Notes under the pieces: model-generated
The model's input: only the letters and a program-made list of their open reading frames with translations
The model's database searches: none
What the model was told of the DNA's origin: nothing
In this document: piece by piece, positions 25,818-34,716 of the stretch
How the letters are laid out: each line of letters begins with the position of its first letter
Position numbering within the stretch: position 1 is the stretch's first letter
Assembly (NCBI GenBank): GCA_022825135.1
Contig: JAJDYN010000036.1
Span: 1 to 64,000 of the forward strand
Direction: 5' to 3'
From: Gemmatimonadota bacterium
GTDB taxonomy: Bacteria > Gemmatimonadota > Gemmatimonadetes > Longimicrobiales > Gaopeijiaceae
DNA length: 64,000 nucleotides
Position numbers and translations under genes: made by a program

Positions 25818-26384
25818 TCACTCATCGACCAGCTTCATCTCCACTGGAACCACGGCTGCGATCCCCGACTCCATGCCGACGACCACTACGGACTGGCCGG
25901 GGCCCAGTGTCCGGTCCGGCGGGCAGCTCGAATCGAGCCGGGCGCGGATTCCGTGGCGCCGGTCGCCGCGCAGCACCCGGATCGAACCCGGACTCGCGGC
26001 CGTGATCTCGAGCGACACCTCCCCGGTCAGCCCTACGAAGGACTGCTCCCCCAGCAGAGCTCCGGCGCTGCTACGCTTGAGGAACCCGAACGCCGCCCCG
26101 ATCAGCGCGCCCGTGGCCAGTCCGGTGATGCCGGCGACCAGCGCCGTCAACCCGGGACGGGCACCTCCCCACACCAGGTGCAGAAGGGAGCCCGCGGCGC
26201 CGAATCCGAAGAGCGCGTAGACGATCGCGCGCAGCGAGAAGAGCTTCGCGACATCGCCGGCGTCCCCCAGACCGAGATCCGCGTCCGTGTCGATGTCCGC
26301 GTCAGCTTCCAGAAAGTCGCCGAAGAGCGACAGGAGCAGGAAGCCGCCGCCCACGACGAGGCAGAAGATGTACGCTGCGAGCAT
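25818..26384 (-). CDS. NfeD-like / YqiJ-type membrane protein
   Basis: The 188-residue protein has an N-terminal transmembrane helix, an acidic stretch (EADADIDTDADLGLGD), two more helices (about 49-70 and 78-100) and a C-terminal OB-fold-like part with LTGEVSLEI and GQSVVVVGM. The OB domain with preceding helices is the NfeD pattern. NfeD proteins are encoded with flotillins and are thought to help their assembly. It lies 130 bp before the flotillin gene, so they probably share a role. Confidence 0.82.
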   Translation of the reverse strand: MLAAYIFCLVVGGGFLLLSLFGDFLEADADIDTDADLGLGDAGDVAKLFSLRAIVYALFGFGAAGSLLHLVWGGARPGLTALVAGITGLATGALIGAAFGFLKRSSAGALLGEQSFVGLTGEVSLEITAASPGSIRVLRGDRRHGIRARLDSSCPPDRTLGPGQSVVVVGMESGIAAVVPVEMKLVDE

Positions 26385-26470
26385 GGAAGGTCCCTGTTGC
26401 GCAGACTCGGGAGCGGGAATCTACCCTGCTTCGGGCGAGCCGCAAAACCCCGGCCCGGCCCCGCCGAGGG

Positions 26471-28603
26471 CTACATCGCCGGCCGCGCCTTCAGCCACTG
26501 TTCCCACCATTCGAGCTGGACCCAGGTGCGGTGCACCATGCGCCAGGGGGTCCAGCCGCCGTGGTAGGAATCGGGATAGCGCACGAACTTCGCCGGAACC
26601 CCCTGCTTGTGCAGGGCGACGTACATCTGTTCGGCCTCTTCGATGGGAACCCGGTGGTCGGATTCGCCGTGCACGAAGAGGGTCGGGGTGGTCACCCCGT
26701 CGGCGTGGATGATGGGCGAGGAGCGCAGCAGGTTCTCGAGCCCGCGCTCTTCCCAGGGCGGCCCGTAGAACTCGCTCTCCTTGGTGCGGGGGATGTCCGC
26801 GACGCCGTAGTCGCTCACCCAGTTGGAGATGGAGGCTCCGGCGATGGCGGCCGCGAACCGGTCGGTCTGCGTGATGACCCAGTTGGTCAGGTAGCCGCCG
26901 TAGGAGTACCCGGTCACGCCCATGCGTCCGGTGTCGATGCGGTAGTTGTCGATGGCGTGGTCGACGCCCGCCATGAGGTCGTCGTAGTCGTTGAAGCCCC
27001 ATCCGCCCCAGGTGCCCCAGCGGAAGTCCTCCCCGTAGCCGGTCGAGGCGCGCGGGTTCGTGTAGAGGACCATGTAGCCCTGGCCGGCGAGCAGCTGGCG
27101 GTCGAATGAGAAATCGTTGCCGTACATGCCGTGCGGCCCGCCGTGCATCTGGAGAATCATGGGGAAGTCGCCGCTCCCCGCCTCGTAGCCGCGCGCGGGC
27201 AGCATCCAGCCCTCGACCTGGGTGCCGTCGGGACTGTGGAAGATGAGGTTTTCGGGTTCGAAGAGCTCGAGTTGGGCCACCAGCGCCCCGTTCACCTCGC
27301 TCAGGCGGGTCTCGGTCGCGGCGGAGATGGGCGCCGCGTAGATGTCGCCGGGCTCGGTGGGGGCGGTGGCGCGGTAGGCCATGCGGGAAAAGTCCGCCGA
27401 GAACGAGAAGCCGGCGAGCCGGCGGTCGCCCTCGGTGACCTGTTCGACCGCGCCGCCGTCCACGGCCACACGGAAGAGGTGGGTGTTGCCGCTGATGCCG
27501 GCGGAGAAATAGACATGCCCGTCGGGGGACGTGACGGGCCCTCCGGGGATCAGGTCCCAGTCGGCGGTGAGGTTGCTTCGGCCACCGCCGTCGGGGTCGA
27601 AGGCGAACAGGTCGTTGGCCGCCCCGCGGTCCCTTCCCTCCCGGATGATCACGTCCAACCCCTCGTTGCCGCGGACCACGATGCGGTCGCCCTCTGCCGA
27701 CCAGGCGGGCCCGGAGTAGTTGTATTCGTCGTCGGTGAGGCGGATGACGGCGCCCTCCAGATCGACGGTCCAGAGGTCCGAGCGCTCGTAGCTGAGTTCG
27801 TCGCGCTGGTGCGCGTCGGCGGTGAAGGCGAGGCGGCTGCCGTCGGGACTCCAGGCCAGCCCGGAGGCGTCCACGCCCAGGTCGGTCAGGCGGCGGGGTT
27901 CACCTCCGGCGGCCGGCAGCACGTACACCTCGCGCGGGGGGGTGGCGGCGGGGTCGCGGGGATCTGCCAGGTAGCCGCGGCGGTCGAAGCGGTAGTTCAT
28001 CCAGTCGTAGGTGCGCCCGTCGAAGCGTTGGACCGTGCGGCGCTCGAAGTCGGAGGCGTATACCGGCTCGGGGCCCGGGTCGGGCGGCGTCGGCCGGGTG
28101 AACGCGATCCACGCACCGTCCGGGCTGAACACGGGCGACCCGCCCAACCCCTCGATCTGGAAAGCCTCTCCCGCGGGCTGGTCCATGCGCAGGAACCAGG
28201 TGCTGCTCCCGCTCTCGCCATCCGGACCCGGGCGGTCCGATGTGAAGACGAGCAGGCGGCCGTCGGGAGACCAGCCGGGCCCGGAGGCGCTGAAGCTCGG
28301 GCTGGTGAGCCGCACCGGCTCACCGCCTCCCGCGGCGTCCGCGAGCCAGATCCCGCTGTGGCTCCGGTTCTCGTCTTCGAGGACCGACGTGATGACGAAC
28401 GCGACCCGCGATCCGTCCGGCGAGATGGCCGGGCTGTTCGCGTTCTTCAGCCGGTAGTAGTCCTCGAGTTCGACGGGCCTCCGCTCCTGGGCGGCCAGCC
28501 CGGTGGCCAGCGGTTGCACGCCCGTGAGACCGAACGCGAGGAGCGACAGGGACGCTGCGACGAAAGCGAGGCGACGCAGGACGGACGAGGAACGCGGAAT
28601 CAT
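26471..28603 (-). CDS. S9 prolyl-oligopeptidase-type peptidase
   Basis: The 710-residue secreted enzyme has a signal peptide, a TolB-like propeller domain (WSPDGSRLAFTAD repeats) and an alpha/beta-hydrolase domain. The catalytic triad is visible: Ser in GYSYGGYLT, Asp in HGESDHRVP, His in DSYHGGW. It is likely an exported acylaminoacyl- or dipeptidyl-peptidase. The ATG at 28603 follows GGAGGATC; the frame to 28681 lacks a signal peptide. The gene has its own upstream gap of about 100 bp. Confidence 0.9.
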   Translation of the reverse strand: MIPRSSSVLRRLAFVAASLSLLAFGLTGVQPLATGLAAQERRPVELEDYYRLKNANSPAISPDGSRVAFVITSVLEDENRSHSGIWLADAAGGGEPVRLTSPSFSASGPGWSPDGRLLVFTSDRPGPDGESGSSTWFLRMDQPAGEAFQIEGLGGSPVFSPDGAWIAFTRPTPPDPGPEPVYASDFERRTVQRFDGRTYDWMNYRFDRRGYLADPRDPAATPPREVYVLPAAGGEPRRLTDLGVDASGLAWSPDGSRLAFTADAHQRDELSYERSDLWTVDLEGAVIRLTDDEYNYSGPAWSAEGDRIVVRGNEGLDVIIREGRDRGAANDLFAFDPDGGGRSNLTADWDLIPGGPVTSPDGHVYFSAGISGNTHLFRVAVDGGAVEQVTEGDRRLAGFSFSADFSRMAYRATAPTEPGDIYAAPISAATETRLSEVNGALVAQLELFEPENLIFHSPDGTQVEGWMLPARGYEAGSGDFPMILQMHGGPHGMYGNDFSFDRQLLAGQGYMVLYTNPRASTGYGEDFRWGTWGGWGFNDYDDLMAGVDHAIDNYRIDTGRMGVTGYSYGGYLTNWVITQTDRFAAAIAGASISNWVSDYGVADIPRTKESEFYGPPWEERGLENLLRSSPIIHADGVTTPTLFVHGESDHRVPIEEAEQMYVALHKQGVPAKFVRYPDSYHGGWTPWRMVHRTWVQLEWWEQWLKARPAM

Positions 28604-28707
28604 GAGATCCTCCGGGTGCGATGGACTTCCGTGCAATGTGAACGACGTGCGCTCGGCAGTCCACCAGACGAACGGGTCCAAGGGGCGGGCGCGCGGGCGT
28701 TCACCGG

Positions 28708-29133
28708 CTACGATGGCCCGGCAAGACGCTCCTTCAGGGCATTCGGGGTCACGATCGGAACCGCAAAGTCGGGCGCCAGCGCCAGCAGATCCGCGTCACC
28801 GGTAACGAGTGCATCGGCCTGGCCCGCGACCGACAGCGCGAGAAACGGCCGGTCGAAGGGATCCCGGCAATCGGGAAGCGGCAGAGGTTCTTCCACCACC
28901 ACTGGCTCACAAAAGGGAAGGTAGTCCGCGAGAAGATCATCTCGTTCATGTCGCGTCAGGCTGAACTTCGGGTAGCCGAGTACCCTGACCAGTTCCGATG
29001 CCGTTTCGCGGCTGACCAGAGGCAGGATGGTCCTCGACCGCCACGTGCGGCGCAGCCAGCTCGTGCTTCCCTCGGGGAAGAGCAACGCCGAAACCAGAAC
29101 ATTGGTGTCGAGAACCGTCCGTAGCGGCCTCAT
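28708..29133 (-). CDS. PIN-domain toxin
   Basis: The 141-residue protein is a PIN-domain nuclease of the COG1569-like kind. It has LDTNVLVSALL at the N-terminus and CRDPFDRPFLALSVAG then ALVTGDADLLAL, giving the acidic cluster that binds Mg2+ (Asp in LDTN, Asp in CRDP, Asp in VTGD). It overlaps the antitoxin stop by 4 bp (ATGA), the usual toxin-antitoxin arrangement. RNA cleavage by the free toxin is expected from the family. Confidence 0.88.
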   Translation of the reverse strand: MRPLRTVLDTNVLVSALLFPEGSTSWLRRTWRSRTILPLVSRETASELVRVLGYPKFSLTRHERDDLLADYLPFCEPVVVEEPLPLPDCRDPFDRPFLALSVAGQADALVTGDADLLALAPDFAVPIVTPNALKERLAGPS

Positions 29134-29354
29134 TCACCTCGGCGCGCCCAGGCAACGGCGCGGTCCACATCCGCCTCAGAAAGACCGAGTTCCGCAAGTT
29201 TGGCGCGAACCGCATGGGCCCTCGTAAGCCGCACGGGCGTCAGGATGATGCGACCGCGCTCCCGGGTAACATCGAAGTACTCGGTGTCCGGGAACGTGGA
29301 GATGACGGCCTTTGGGAGGGTAAGCTGGTTCTTGGACGTGAGCTTTGCGAGCAT
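29130..29354 (-). CDS. AbrB/SpoVT-type antitoxin
   Basis: The 74-residue protein begins MLAKLTSKNQLTLPK, the swapped-hairpin AbrB/MazE-type DNA-binding motif, and ends with a helical tail that should wrap the toxin. The start at 29354 follows GGAGGAGG. The stop overlaps the PIN toxin start. A GATAC pair spaced 8 bp apart (GATACcggGATAC, around 29380) just upstream may be its operator. Confidence 0.85.
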   Translation of the reverse strand: MLAKLTSKNQLTLPKAVISTFPDTEYFDVTRERGRIILTPVRLTRAHAVRAKLAELGLSEADVDRAVAWARRGE

Positions 29355-29598
29355 GCCTCCTCCTTCCATTGGTCCCATGATACCGGGATACAAGGATTCC
29401 TTACCATGCAGACACGAGACTGCCCATGTCAAGATCCGGGCAGGAGGGCGGAACGGCCAACTTGACCGCGTCCAACGGGTCCTGAATGCTAACCGTATGG
29501 AATGCATCGACGGCTGAGGCGGGCGGCAGCATCCGGAGACACGCTCGGCGCCCCGTTCCACGCCCGGTCGCAGGCACACCTGTCAGGACAATGCATCG

Positions 29599-30879
29599 AT
29601 GAGCGACACACAGAACGACGCGGGCTCCCCCCGCCCTTCCCTCCGGTTCCACCGCGCACGGTGGTGCGCTCTCGCTCCCGCTGCGGCCGTCCTTGTCGCC
29701 GCGTGTGCGACCGATGCTCCGGACCAGCCTCAGGAAGAGGCCGGTGCAGCGGCCGCGGCGTCGGCCCCGAGCCTCACCGGCCCCGACTCCGGTCCGATGC
29801 TCGACCTGGAGACCGCGTTGTCCCTCGCCGCAATGCCCCTGTCCTGTGTGGACCGCCCCCACGCGCTGCGTCCGGACCGGGCCGGCTACCTGGACGACAT
29901 CAGCTACGTCCGGCGCCGCGACTTCGACCAGAACCGCGCCTTCTACGGCTGCTGGGACTGGCACTCGGCCGTGAACTCGACGTGGGCCATGGTGCGGCTG
30001 GTGAAGGAAGTTCCGGAGCTGCCGGTGGCGCCCCTCATCCGTGAGAAGCTGAGAGACCATCTCTCCGAGGAAGCCCTCGCCGGCGAACTCGAGTATCTCT
30101 CGGACAACCCGTCCTTCGAGCGGCCCTACGGCTGGGTGTGGCTTGTCCTCCTGCACGGGGAACTGGCGTCCTGGGACGATCCCTTCGCTGCCCGCTGGGC
30201 GGAGCGTCTCGAACCCGTGGTGAGCCACCTGAGCGACCGCCTCATCGACTATCTCGAGGACCTGGAACGACCGGTGCGCACCGGCGTCCACCCCAACACC
30301 GCCTTCGCCATCGCCACAGCCCTGCAGGCGGAAGGGATGGCGGAGCGTCCCGGACTGGCGGAGGCGCTGCGTGCGTCCGCCGAGCGTTTCTTCGGTGCGG
30401 ACCGCAACTGCCCGGTCGCCTACGAGCCCGGCCGGTCCGACTTCCTCTCGCCCTGCCTGGAGGAGGCTGCGCTCATGGGGATGGTGCTGGCCCCCGAGTC
30501 CTACGCCGCGTGGCTCGACGGCTTTCTCCCGGCGCTCGACTCCGACGAGTTCGAGCCGCTCCGCGAGACCAATCCGGCGGGCGCGGGGGAGGATGAGCCC
30601 CCCGAGGGCGACGTGGTCACCAACGACTCGCTGAGGTCCGCGTACGGCACCTACTCTCACCTCATCGGCCTGGCGTTCACCCGCGCGGACGCCATGCTGC
30701 GCATCGCGGCGGCGCTTCCCGCCGAAGATCCCAGGGTTCCCGAGCTGCGCGCGCTGGCGACCCGGCACGCCCGCACCGGCTACGACACGATGTTCGACGC
30801 CGACTACGCCGGATCCCACTGGATCGGCTCGTTTGCGCTGAAATACCTGGTTCTGACGACAGGAGGCTCCTCGCCATGA
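29599..30879 (+). CDS. DUF2891-family lipoprotein
   Basis: The 426-residue product has a lipoprotein signal (VLVAACA) and then a DUF2891 domain, an all-helical fold of unknown activity. Conserved parts are FYGCWDWHSAVNS, a Trp/His-rich patch that looks catalytic or ligand-binding, the RPYGWVWL stretch and YEPGRSDFLSPC. The end of the gene overlaps the next gene (serine hydrolase) by 4 bp, so they are coupled. The presence of both suggests a joint periplasmic process. No substrate can be read from this. Confidence 0.82.
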   Translation: MSDTQNDAGSPRPSLRFHRARWCALAPAAAVLVAACATDAPDQPQEEAGAAAAASAPSLTGPDSGPMLDLETALSLAAMPLSCVDRPHALRPDRAGYLDDISYVRRRDFDQNRAFYGCWDWHSAVNSTWAMVRLVKEVPELPVAPLIREKLRDHLSEEALAGELEYLSDNPSFERPYGWVWLVLLHGELASWDDPFAARWAERLEPVVSHLSDRLIDYLEDLERPVRTGVHPNTAFAIATALQAEGMAERPGLAEALRASAERFFGADRNCPVAYEPGRSDFLSPCLEEAALMGMVLAPESYAAWLDGFLPALDSDEFEPLRETNPAGAGEDEPPEGDVVTNDSLRSAYGTYSHLIGLAFTRADAMLRIAAALPAEDPRVPELRALATRHARTGYDTMFDADYAGSHWIGSFALKYLVLTTGGSSP

Positions 30880-32108
30880 CGCATTCTTCCCTGTATCCGC
30901 CCCGGCGACCCTCCGGGGTCCGCTTGACGATGGCCCGTGTCCTCGCCGTGCTGACGTCCATTCTCGTCCTCGCTCCAGCCATCCCGCTCGCCGCCCAGGG
31001 AACCGTCGTCACCCGCGCAGCGCCGGCGGACGCGGGCATGTCCGAGGGCGTTCTCGCCGGTGGCGTGGCGCTCTATGAAGAGGCCATCGAGCGGGGCGAC
31101 CTCGTGGGAGCGGTGTTGCTCGTGGCAAAGGACGGCAAGGTCGTCCTGCACGAGGCTCTGGGATGGCGAGACAAGGCGCGCGGCATCCCCATGGAGCGCA
31201 ATACCATGTTCCGCATGGCGTCCAATACCAAGCCCCCGGTGGCGACCGCCATCGCGCAACTGGTGGAGGACGGGAGGCTGGCCTACGACGACCTGGTGCG
31301 CGAACACCTGCCGTCCTGGGACAACTATCGTGCCGGCTTCATCAACATCGGCCATCTGCTGTCGCACGCGAGCGGGCTCCGCATCCCGACGCTCTTCCTG
31401 CAGCCCTACATGGAGCCGTCCGCCGAGCACCCGGACGCTCCCACCCTGCAGCTGGAAGCGGCGCGCTTCGGCGGCGTGGGCGCGGAGGCCATCCCCGGCA
31501 CCACCTACAGCTACAACAACCCCGGCTACAACACCCTGGGCGCCGTGGTGGAGATCGCGTCGGGGATGCCGCTGGAGGAGTACCTCGACCAGGAGATCTA
31601 CACGCCCCTCGGCATGCACGACAGCTACCATCACGAGGTCGCGGAGAAGATGGACGGCAAGCTGGACCGGATGGGGGTCGTCTACTACGAACGCGATGGC
31701 GAGGGCGGCTGGATGCCCGGATGGACCCCCGGGGATCCGCCCCAGGTCCCGTTTGTGCGCGCCTCGGGCGGCATGATCTCGACCGCCGACGACTATGTGA
31801 TCTTCTGTCAGATGTTCCTGAACGGAGGAGTCTACGACGGGCAGCGGATCATCTCCGAAGAGACCGTGGAGCTGATGACGTCGCCCAAGATCCGGACCAA
31901 CCCCGGTGCAGACGGGCCGGCCCGCTACTACGGGTACGGCTGGTCGGTGTCCGAGGACGGGGTGTATTCGCACACCGGATCCGACGGGACGGGCGCCTGG
32001 GTGGATCCCTCGACGAACCTGATCGTGCTGGTGTTCACGCAGACGCCGCGGGGCCGGGATCCGGTCGCGCGCTTCCGCGAAATCGTGAACCTGGCCATCG
32101 AGGGGTAG
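30876..32108 (+). CDS. secreted beta-lactamase-fold serine hydrolase
   Basis: The 410-residue enzyme has a signal peptide ending near AIPLAAQ and a class C-type fold. The nucleophile Ser and Lys are in SNTK (FRMASNTKPP), the YxN motif is YSYNN, and the third motif is HTGSDGTG. It resembles esterases or D-aminopeptidases at least as much as beta-lactamases. It overlaps the DUF2891 gene by 4 bp. A distant relative lies at 59303-60751. Confidence 0.88.
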   Translation: MTHSSLYPPRRPSGVRLTMARVLAVLTSILVLAPAIPLAAQGTVVTRAAPADAGMSEGVLAGGVALYEEAIERGDLVGAVLLVAKDGKVVLHEALGWRDKARGIPMERNTMFRMASNTKPPVATAIAQLVEDGRLAYDDLVREHLPSWDNYRAGFINIGHLLSHASGLRIPTLFLQPYMEPSAEHPDAPTLQLEAARFGGVGAEAIPGTTYSYNNPGYNTLGAVVEIASGMPLEEYLDQEIYTPLGMHDSYHHEVAEKMDGKLDRMGVVYYERDGEGGWMPGWTPGDPPQVPFVRASGGMISTADDYVIFCQMFLNGGVYDGQRIISEETVELMTSPKIRTNPGADGPARYYGYGWSVSEDGVYSHTGSDGTGAWVDPSTNLIVLVFTQTPRGRDPVARFREIVNLAIEG

Positions 32109-32160
32109 ATGCCTGCCGCGCTGGACCGGCAGAGCATCGGGTGCTGACCGGTTGAGGCGG

Positions 32161-32189
32161 TTGACCCGTAGGGGCATCGGAATTAGAGT
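32161..32189 (+). promoter_or_regulatory. candidate promoter of RHH/RelE pair
   Basis: TTGACC (32161-32166) and TAGAGT (32184-32189) are 17 bp apart, 70 bp before the antitoxin start. Between promoter and gene the sequence has TTGACAT and ATGACAT, a close direct repeat that may be an operator for the RHH protein. Confidence 0.45.
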
Positions 32190-32259
32190 AGATCGGTTGG
32201 GATCGCTTGACATTGGATGACATTACACGGCATGGCAGAAAAGCAGGACGGAGAGCTTG

Positions 32260-32481
32260 ATGACCCAGATCACAGCGCGGGTTTCCGATACGCTTGTCAC
32301 CGCACTCGACGCAGCCGCGAGAGGGCTGAAGCGAAGCCGAGCCGAGATTGTGCGGCAGGCACTGGAGAGATACCTGGAAGATTTTGACGATCTCACCGTA
32401 ACTCTGGAGCGGCTCCGCGATCCGACGGATCCCGTGTTGGACTGGGAACAGGTCCGGGATGACCTTCTCAGTTCAGATTAG
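32260..32481 (+). CDS. ribbon-helix-helix antitoxin
   Basis: The 73-residue protein starts MTQITARVSDTLVTALDAAA, a ribbon strand followed by two helices with KRSRAEIVRQALERYL, the RHH/CopG signature. The acidic C-terminal tail (DWEQVRDDLLSSD) should bind the toxin. GGAGAG lies 6-7 bp before the ATG at 32260. The toxin gene starts within its last 23 bp. It probably represses its own promoter. Confidence 0.85.
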   Translation: MTQITARVSDTLVTALDAAARGLKRSRAEIVRQALERYLEDFDDLTVTLERLRDPTDPVLDWEQVRDDLLSSD

Positions 32482-32716
32482 GCGCAGCGCGGCCAAGGAA
32501 CTGGCACGCGTGCCCCAGCAGGACAGGGTTCGGATCGTGGAGGCCATCGACCGCCTGACCCAATGGCCTCATACCGGTTCCCCCCTCAAGGGTCAACATC
32601 GCGGACTCCGGCGAGTTCGCGTCGGCACCTACCGCGTGATCTACGAAGTACAGGACGAAGTGCTTATCGTACTTGTAGTGCGAGTGGCTCATCGGCGGGA
32701 TGCGTACCGCAACTGA
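32459..32716 (+). CDS. RelE/ParE-type toxin
   Basis: The 85-residue protein has the RelE fold: SVQIRRSAAKELARVP at the start, RVRVGTYRVIYEVQ in the middle and VRVAHRRDAYRN at the end. RelE toxins cleave mRNA at the ribosome, while ParE relatives hit gyrase; the basic residues here favour RelE. Overlap with the antitoxin supports the pair. Confidence 0.88.
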   Translation: MTFSVQIRRSAAKELARVPQQDRVRIVEAIDRLTQWPHTGSPLKGQHRGLRRVRVGTYRVIYEVQDEVLIVLVVRVAHRRDAYRN

Positions 32717-32765
32717 TTCAAGTGCCTGTCTCATCAAGATCTGCGAATCACAACAAGAGGCTTCC

Positions 32766-33368
32766 ATGACTCAGCTTCGTTCCAGCACCATCTTCCTCCT
32801 CCTGATCCTCCTCGCGGCATGTGGGACCGGGGAGGCGCGAGACCCGGATGGCGCCCGAGCATCGGATGGCGCGCCCGCGTCGCATGAAGCCCATGCGCTG
32901 GATGCATCCGGGGAAGTGGCGGCAGGTGGCGTCAGCGAGGCGGCCACAACACTGGCGACTTCGCCCACACGGGCCGACGCCGATGCCCTGCCCAGGGCGC
33001 TGGTCTACAAGACGCCCACCTGCGGGTGCTGCAGCCTGTGGGTCGATCACATGCGGGAGGCCGGCTTCGAGGTGGACGCGCGCGACCTGAACGACATCAT
33101 CCCGGTCAAAATCGACGCAGGCGTGCCGCCGCGGATGTCGTCCTGCCATACCACGTTGATCGATGGCTACGTCGTCGAGGGCCATATCCCGGCCGAGCAC
33201 GTCAAGCGACTGCTGGAGGAACGGCCGGACGTCGTCGGCATCGCGGTTCCGGGCATGCCGATCGGGTCTCCGGGGATGGAAGGGATCGGCGCGCGACCCT
33301 ACCCGGTCATCTCCTGGGACCGCCAGGGCAACGTGGAGGTCTACGCGGAGGTGGATCCGCGCCGCTGA
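32766..33368 (+). CDS. DUF411 metal-related lipoprotein
   Basis: The 200-residue product has a lipoprotein signal (LILLAACG) and a low-complexity linker (about 25-75). A DUF411 domain follows with YKTPTCGCCSLWVDHM, where the CGCC cluster and nearby MSSCHT histidine/cysteine likely bind copper or a similar ion. DUF411 proteins occur in copper-handling loci, but no other copper gene is nearby. It also carries VEGHIPAEHVKRLL, typical of the family. AGAGG lies about 6 bp before the ATG. Confidence 0.82.
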   Translation: MTQLRSSTIFLLLILLAACGTGEARDPDGARASDGAPASHEAHALDASGEVAAGGVSEAATTLATSPTRADADALPRALVYKTPTCGCCSLWVDHMREAGFEVDARDLNDIIPVKIDAGVPPRMSSCHTTLIDGYVVEGHIPAEHVKRLLEERPDVVGIAVPGMPIGSPGMEGIGARPYPVISWDRQGNVEVYAEVDPRR

Positions 33369-33378
33369 GCGATAACCC

Positions 33379-33405
33379 TTGACAGGCCCGCAGGGGCCTT
33401 ACATT
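33379..33405 (+). promoter_or_regulatory. promoter of the SAM-controlled met genes
   Basis: TTGACA (33379-33384) and TACATT (33400-33405) lie 15 bp apart, shorter than the usual 17. The spacer contains the exact inverted repeat AGGCCC-GCAG-GGGCCT, which may bind a regulator or form a hairpin. The riboswitch begins 9 bp later, so transcription starts at or just before its first stem. Confidence 0.5.
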
Positions 33406-33413
33406 CTCACCCA

Positions 33414-33535
33414 ACTCATCGAGACCGGCTGAGGGACTGGCCCTTTGACGCCGGGGCAACCGGATCGTTTTCTCTGGAGAACGATCAGCGGTGCCAACTC
33501 CCGCGGGTTCCCGTGATGGAATCCGAGAGATGAGT
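33414..33535 (+). promoter_or_regulatory. SAM-I (S-box) riboswitch
   Basis: The 122-nt leader has the S-box core: TGAGGGACTGGCCC at 33430-33443, then GGGGCAACCGG, and GGTGCCAACTCC. It is closed by a perfect 7-bp P1 stem, ACTCATC (33414-33420) with GATGAGT (33529-33535). When S-adenosylmethionine is bound, expression of methionine genes drops. No T-run terminator follows. A 7-bp stem GGGTTGG (33568-33574) with CCCAACC (33582-33588) ends 3 bp before the ribosome site GGAGAG, so control is probably at translation. Confidence 0.92.
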
Positions 33536-33602
33536 GCCTCGGTCGGTTCGCCGGCTGGCGCTTCCAGGGGTTGGCATCGCGCCCAACCTGTGGAGAGCCA
33601 GG

Positions 33603-34712
33603 ATGCAACCGACAACCCGCCCTTCCCGAGCGTTTCCGCTTCCGTACCCTCCCGCCCGCAACGGGAGTGTGCCGGACCTCAGGCAGCCCCCGCGTACCCG
33701 CGCGTTGCCGCCCGCCCGCCGCGGAGCGGTCTACATGCGCCCGGGATGGAAGCCGGAGCTCGAACCCGGGCTGGCGGCGCGCTTCCGGGTTCCCTTCGAG
33801 GTCTCGGGGCCGGAGGACGCCCCCCTGCTCCTGGCCCTGGGCGGGATTTCGGCGAGCCGGCACGTGTCGCCCAACGCCGAGGATCGCTCCGAGGGATGGT
33901 GGCGGAGGATCGTCGGACCCGGGCTCGCCATCGACTCGCGCGAGTGGCGCGTCCTCGGCATCGACTTCATCGGCGCGCCGGACACCATCGAGCCGGCCGG
34001 GCGCGATGCGTCCCGCACGCAGTTCCACATCACGCCGGGGGACCAGGCGGACGCGGTGGTGGCCGTGCTGGACCACCTCGGCGAACAGCGCGTGCATCGA
34101 GCCGTGGGAGCCTCCTACGGGGGGAACGCCGCGCTGGCCCTGGGGATCCGGTATCCGCGGCGTGCGGAGGGCGTGGTCGTCATTGCGGCCGCCCACCGCC
34201 CCCATCCCCTCGCGACCGGGGTGCGCAGCGTACAGCGCGCAATCCTCGAGTTCGCACGCGACCAGGGCCGCGAGGCTGACGGCGTAGCCATCGCGAGGGC
34301 GCTGGCCTTCACCACCTACAAGACGGACGCGGGGCTGGACGCGCGCTTCTCCTTCGAGGCCGACCTGTCGAGCGGCAAGCCGGTCCACCCGGTGGACCGC
34401 TACCTGTGGAAGCGCGGACGGGCGTTCGCGGGGCGGTTCGATGCGAGAACCTACCTGACGCTGTGCGCCTCGATCGACCTGTGCGACCTCCGGCCCGAGG
34501 CGCTGACGATCCCCTCCTGGCTGATCGCCTGGGAAGAGGACAGGTCGGTGCCGCTCTGGCTGGTCGAGGAGATGCACCGGCGGACCGGTGCCCGGTCGCG
34601 CCTTCGGATACTCCATTCGGATGGCGGACACGACGCCTTTCTGCTTCACGCACCGGAATACCAAACCGTCCTGCGGCAGAGCCTCGGGCTTTCCGTCGGA
34701 CAGGAGGCATAG
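33603..34712 (+). CDS. MetX-like homoserine O-acyltransferase
   Basis: The 369-residue protein is an alpha/beta-hydrolase of the MetX group, which acetylates or succinylates homoserine for methionine synthesis. The triad is Ser171 in GASYGG, Asp313 in EEDRSVP and His343 in GGHDAF. The nucleophile motif GASYGG differs from the more common GGSMGG, so the acyl donor (acetyl- or succinyl-CoA) is unsure. The riboswitch just upstream and metB-type gene just downstream (4-bp gap) fix its place in methionine synthesis. The ATG at 33603 follows GGAGAG; a later ATG at residue 45 is possible. Confidence 0.82.
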   Translation: MQPTTRPSRAFPLPYPPARNGSVPDLRQPPRTRALPPARRGAVYMRPGWKPELEPGLAARFRVPFEVSGPEDAPLLLALGGISASRHVSPNAEDRSEGWWRRIVGPGLAIDSREWRVLGIDFIGAPDTIEPAGRDASRTQFHITPGDQADAVVAVLDHLGEQRVHRAVGASYGGNAALALGIRYPRRAEGVVVIAAAHRPHPLATGVRSVQRAILEFARDQGREADGVAIARALAFTTYKTDAGLDARFSFEADLSSGKPVHPVDRYLWKRGRAFAGRFDARTYLTLCASIDLCDLRPEALTIPSWLIAWEEDRSVPLWLVEEMHRRTGARSRLRILHSDGGHDAFLLHAPEYQTVLRQSLGLSVGQEA

Positions 34713-34716
34713 GACC

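Noticed and set aside
30876-32108. Calling the hydrolase a beta-lactamase for drug resistance
   Set aside because: The SxxK/YxN motifs are shared with esterases and peptidases, so resistance cannot be claimed from this sequence.
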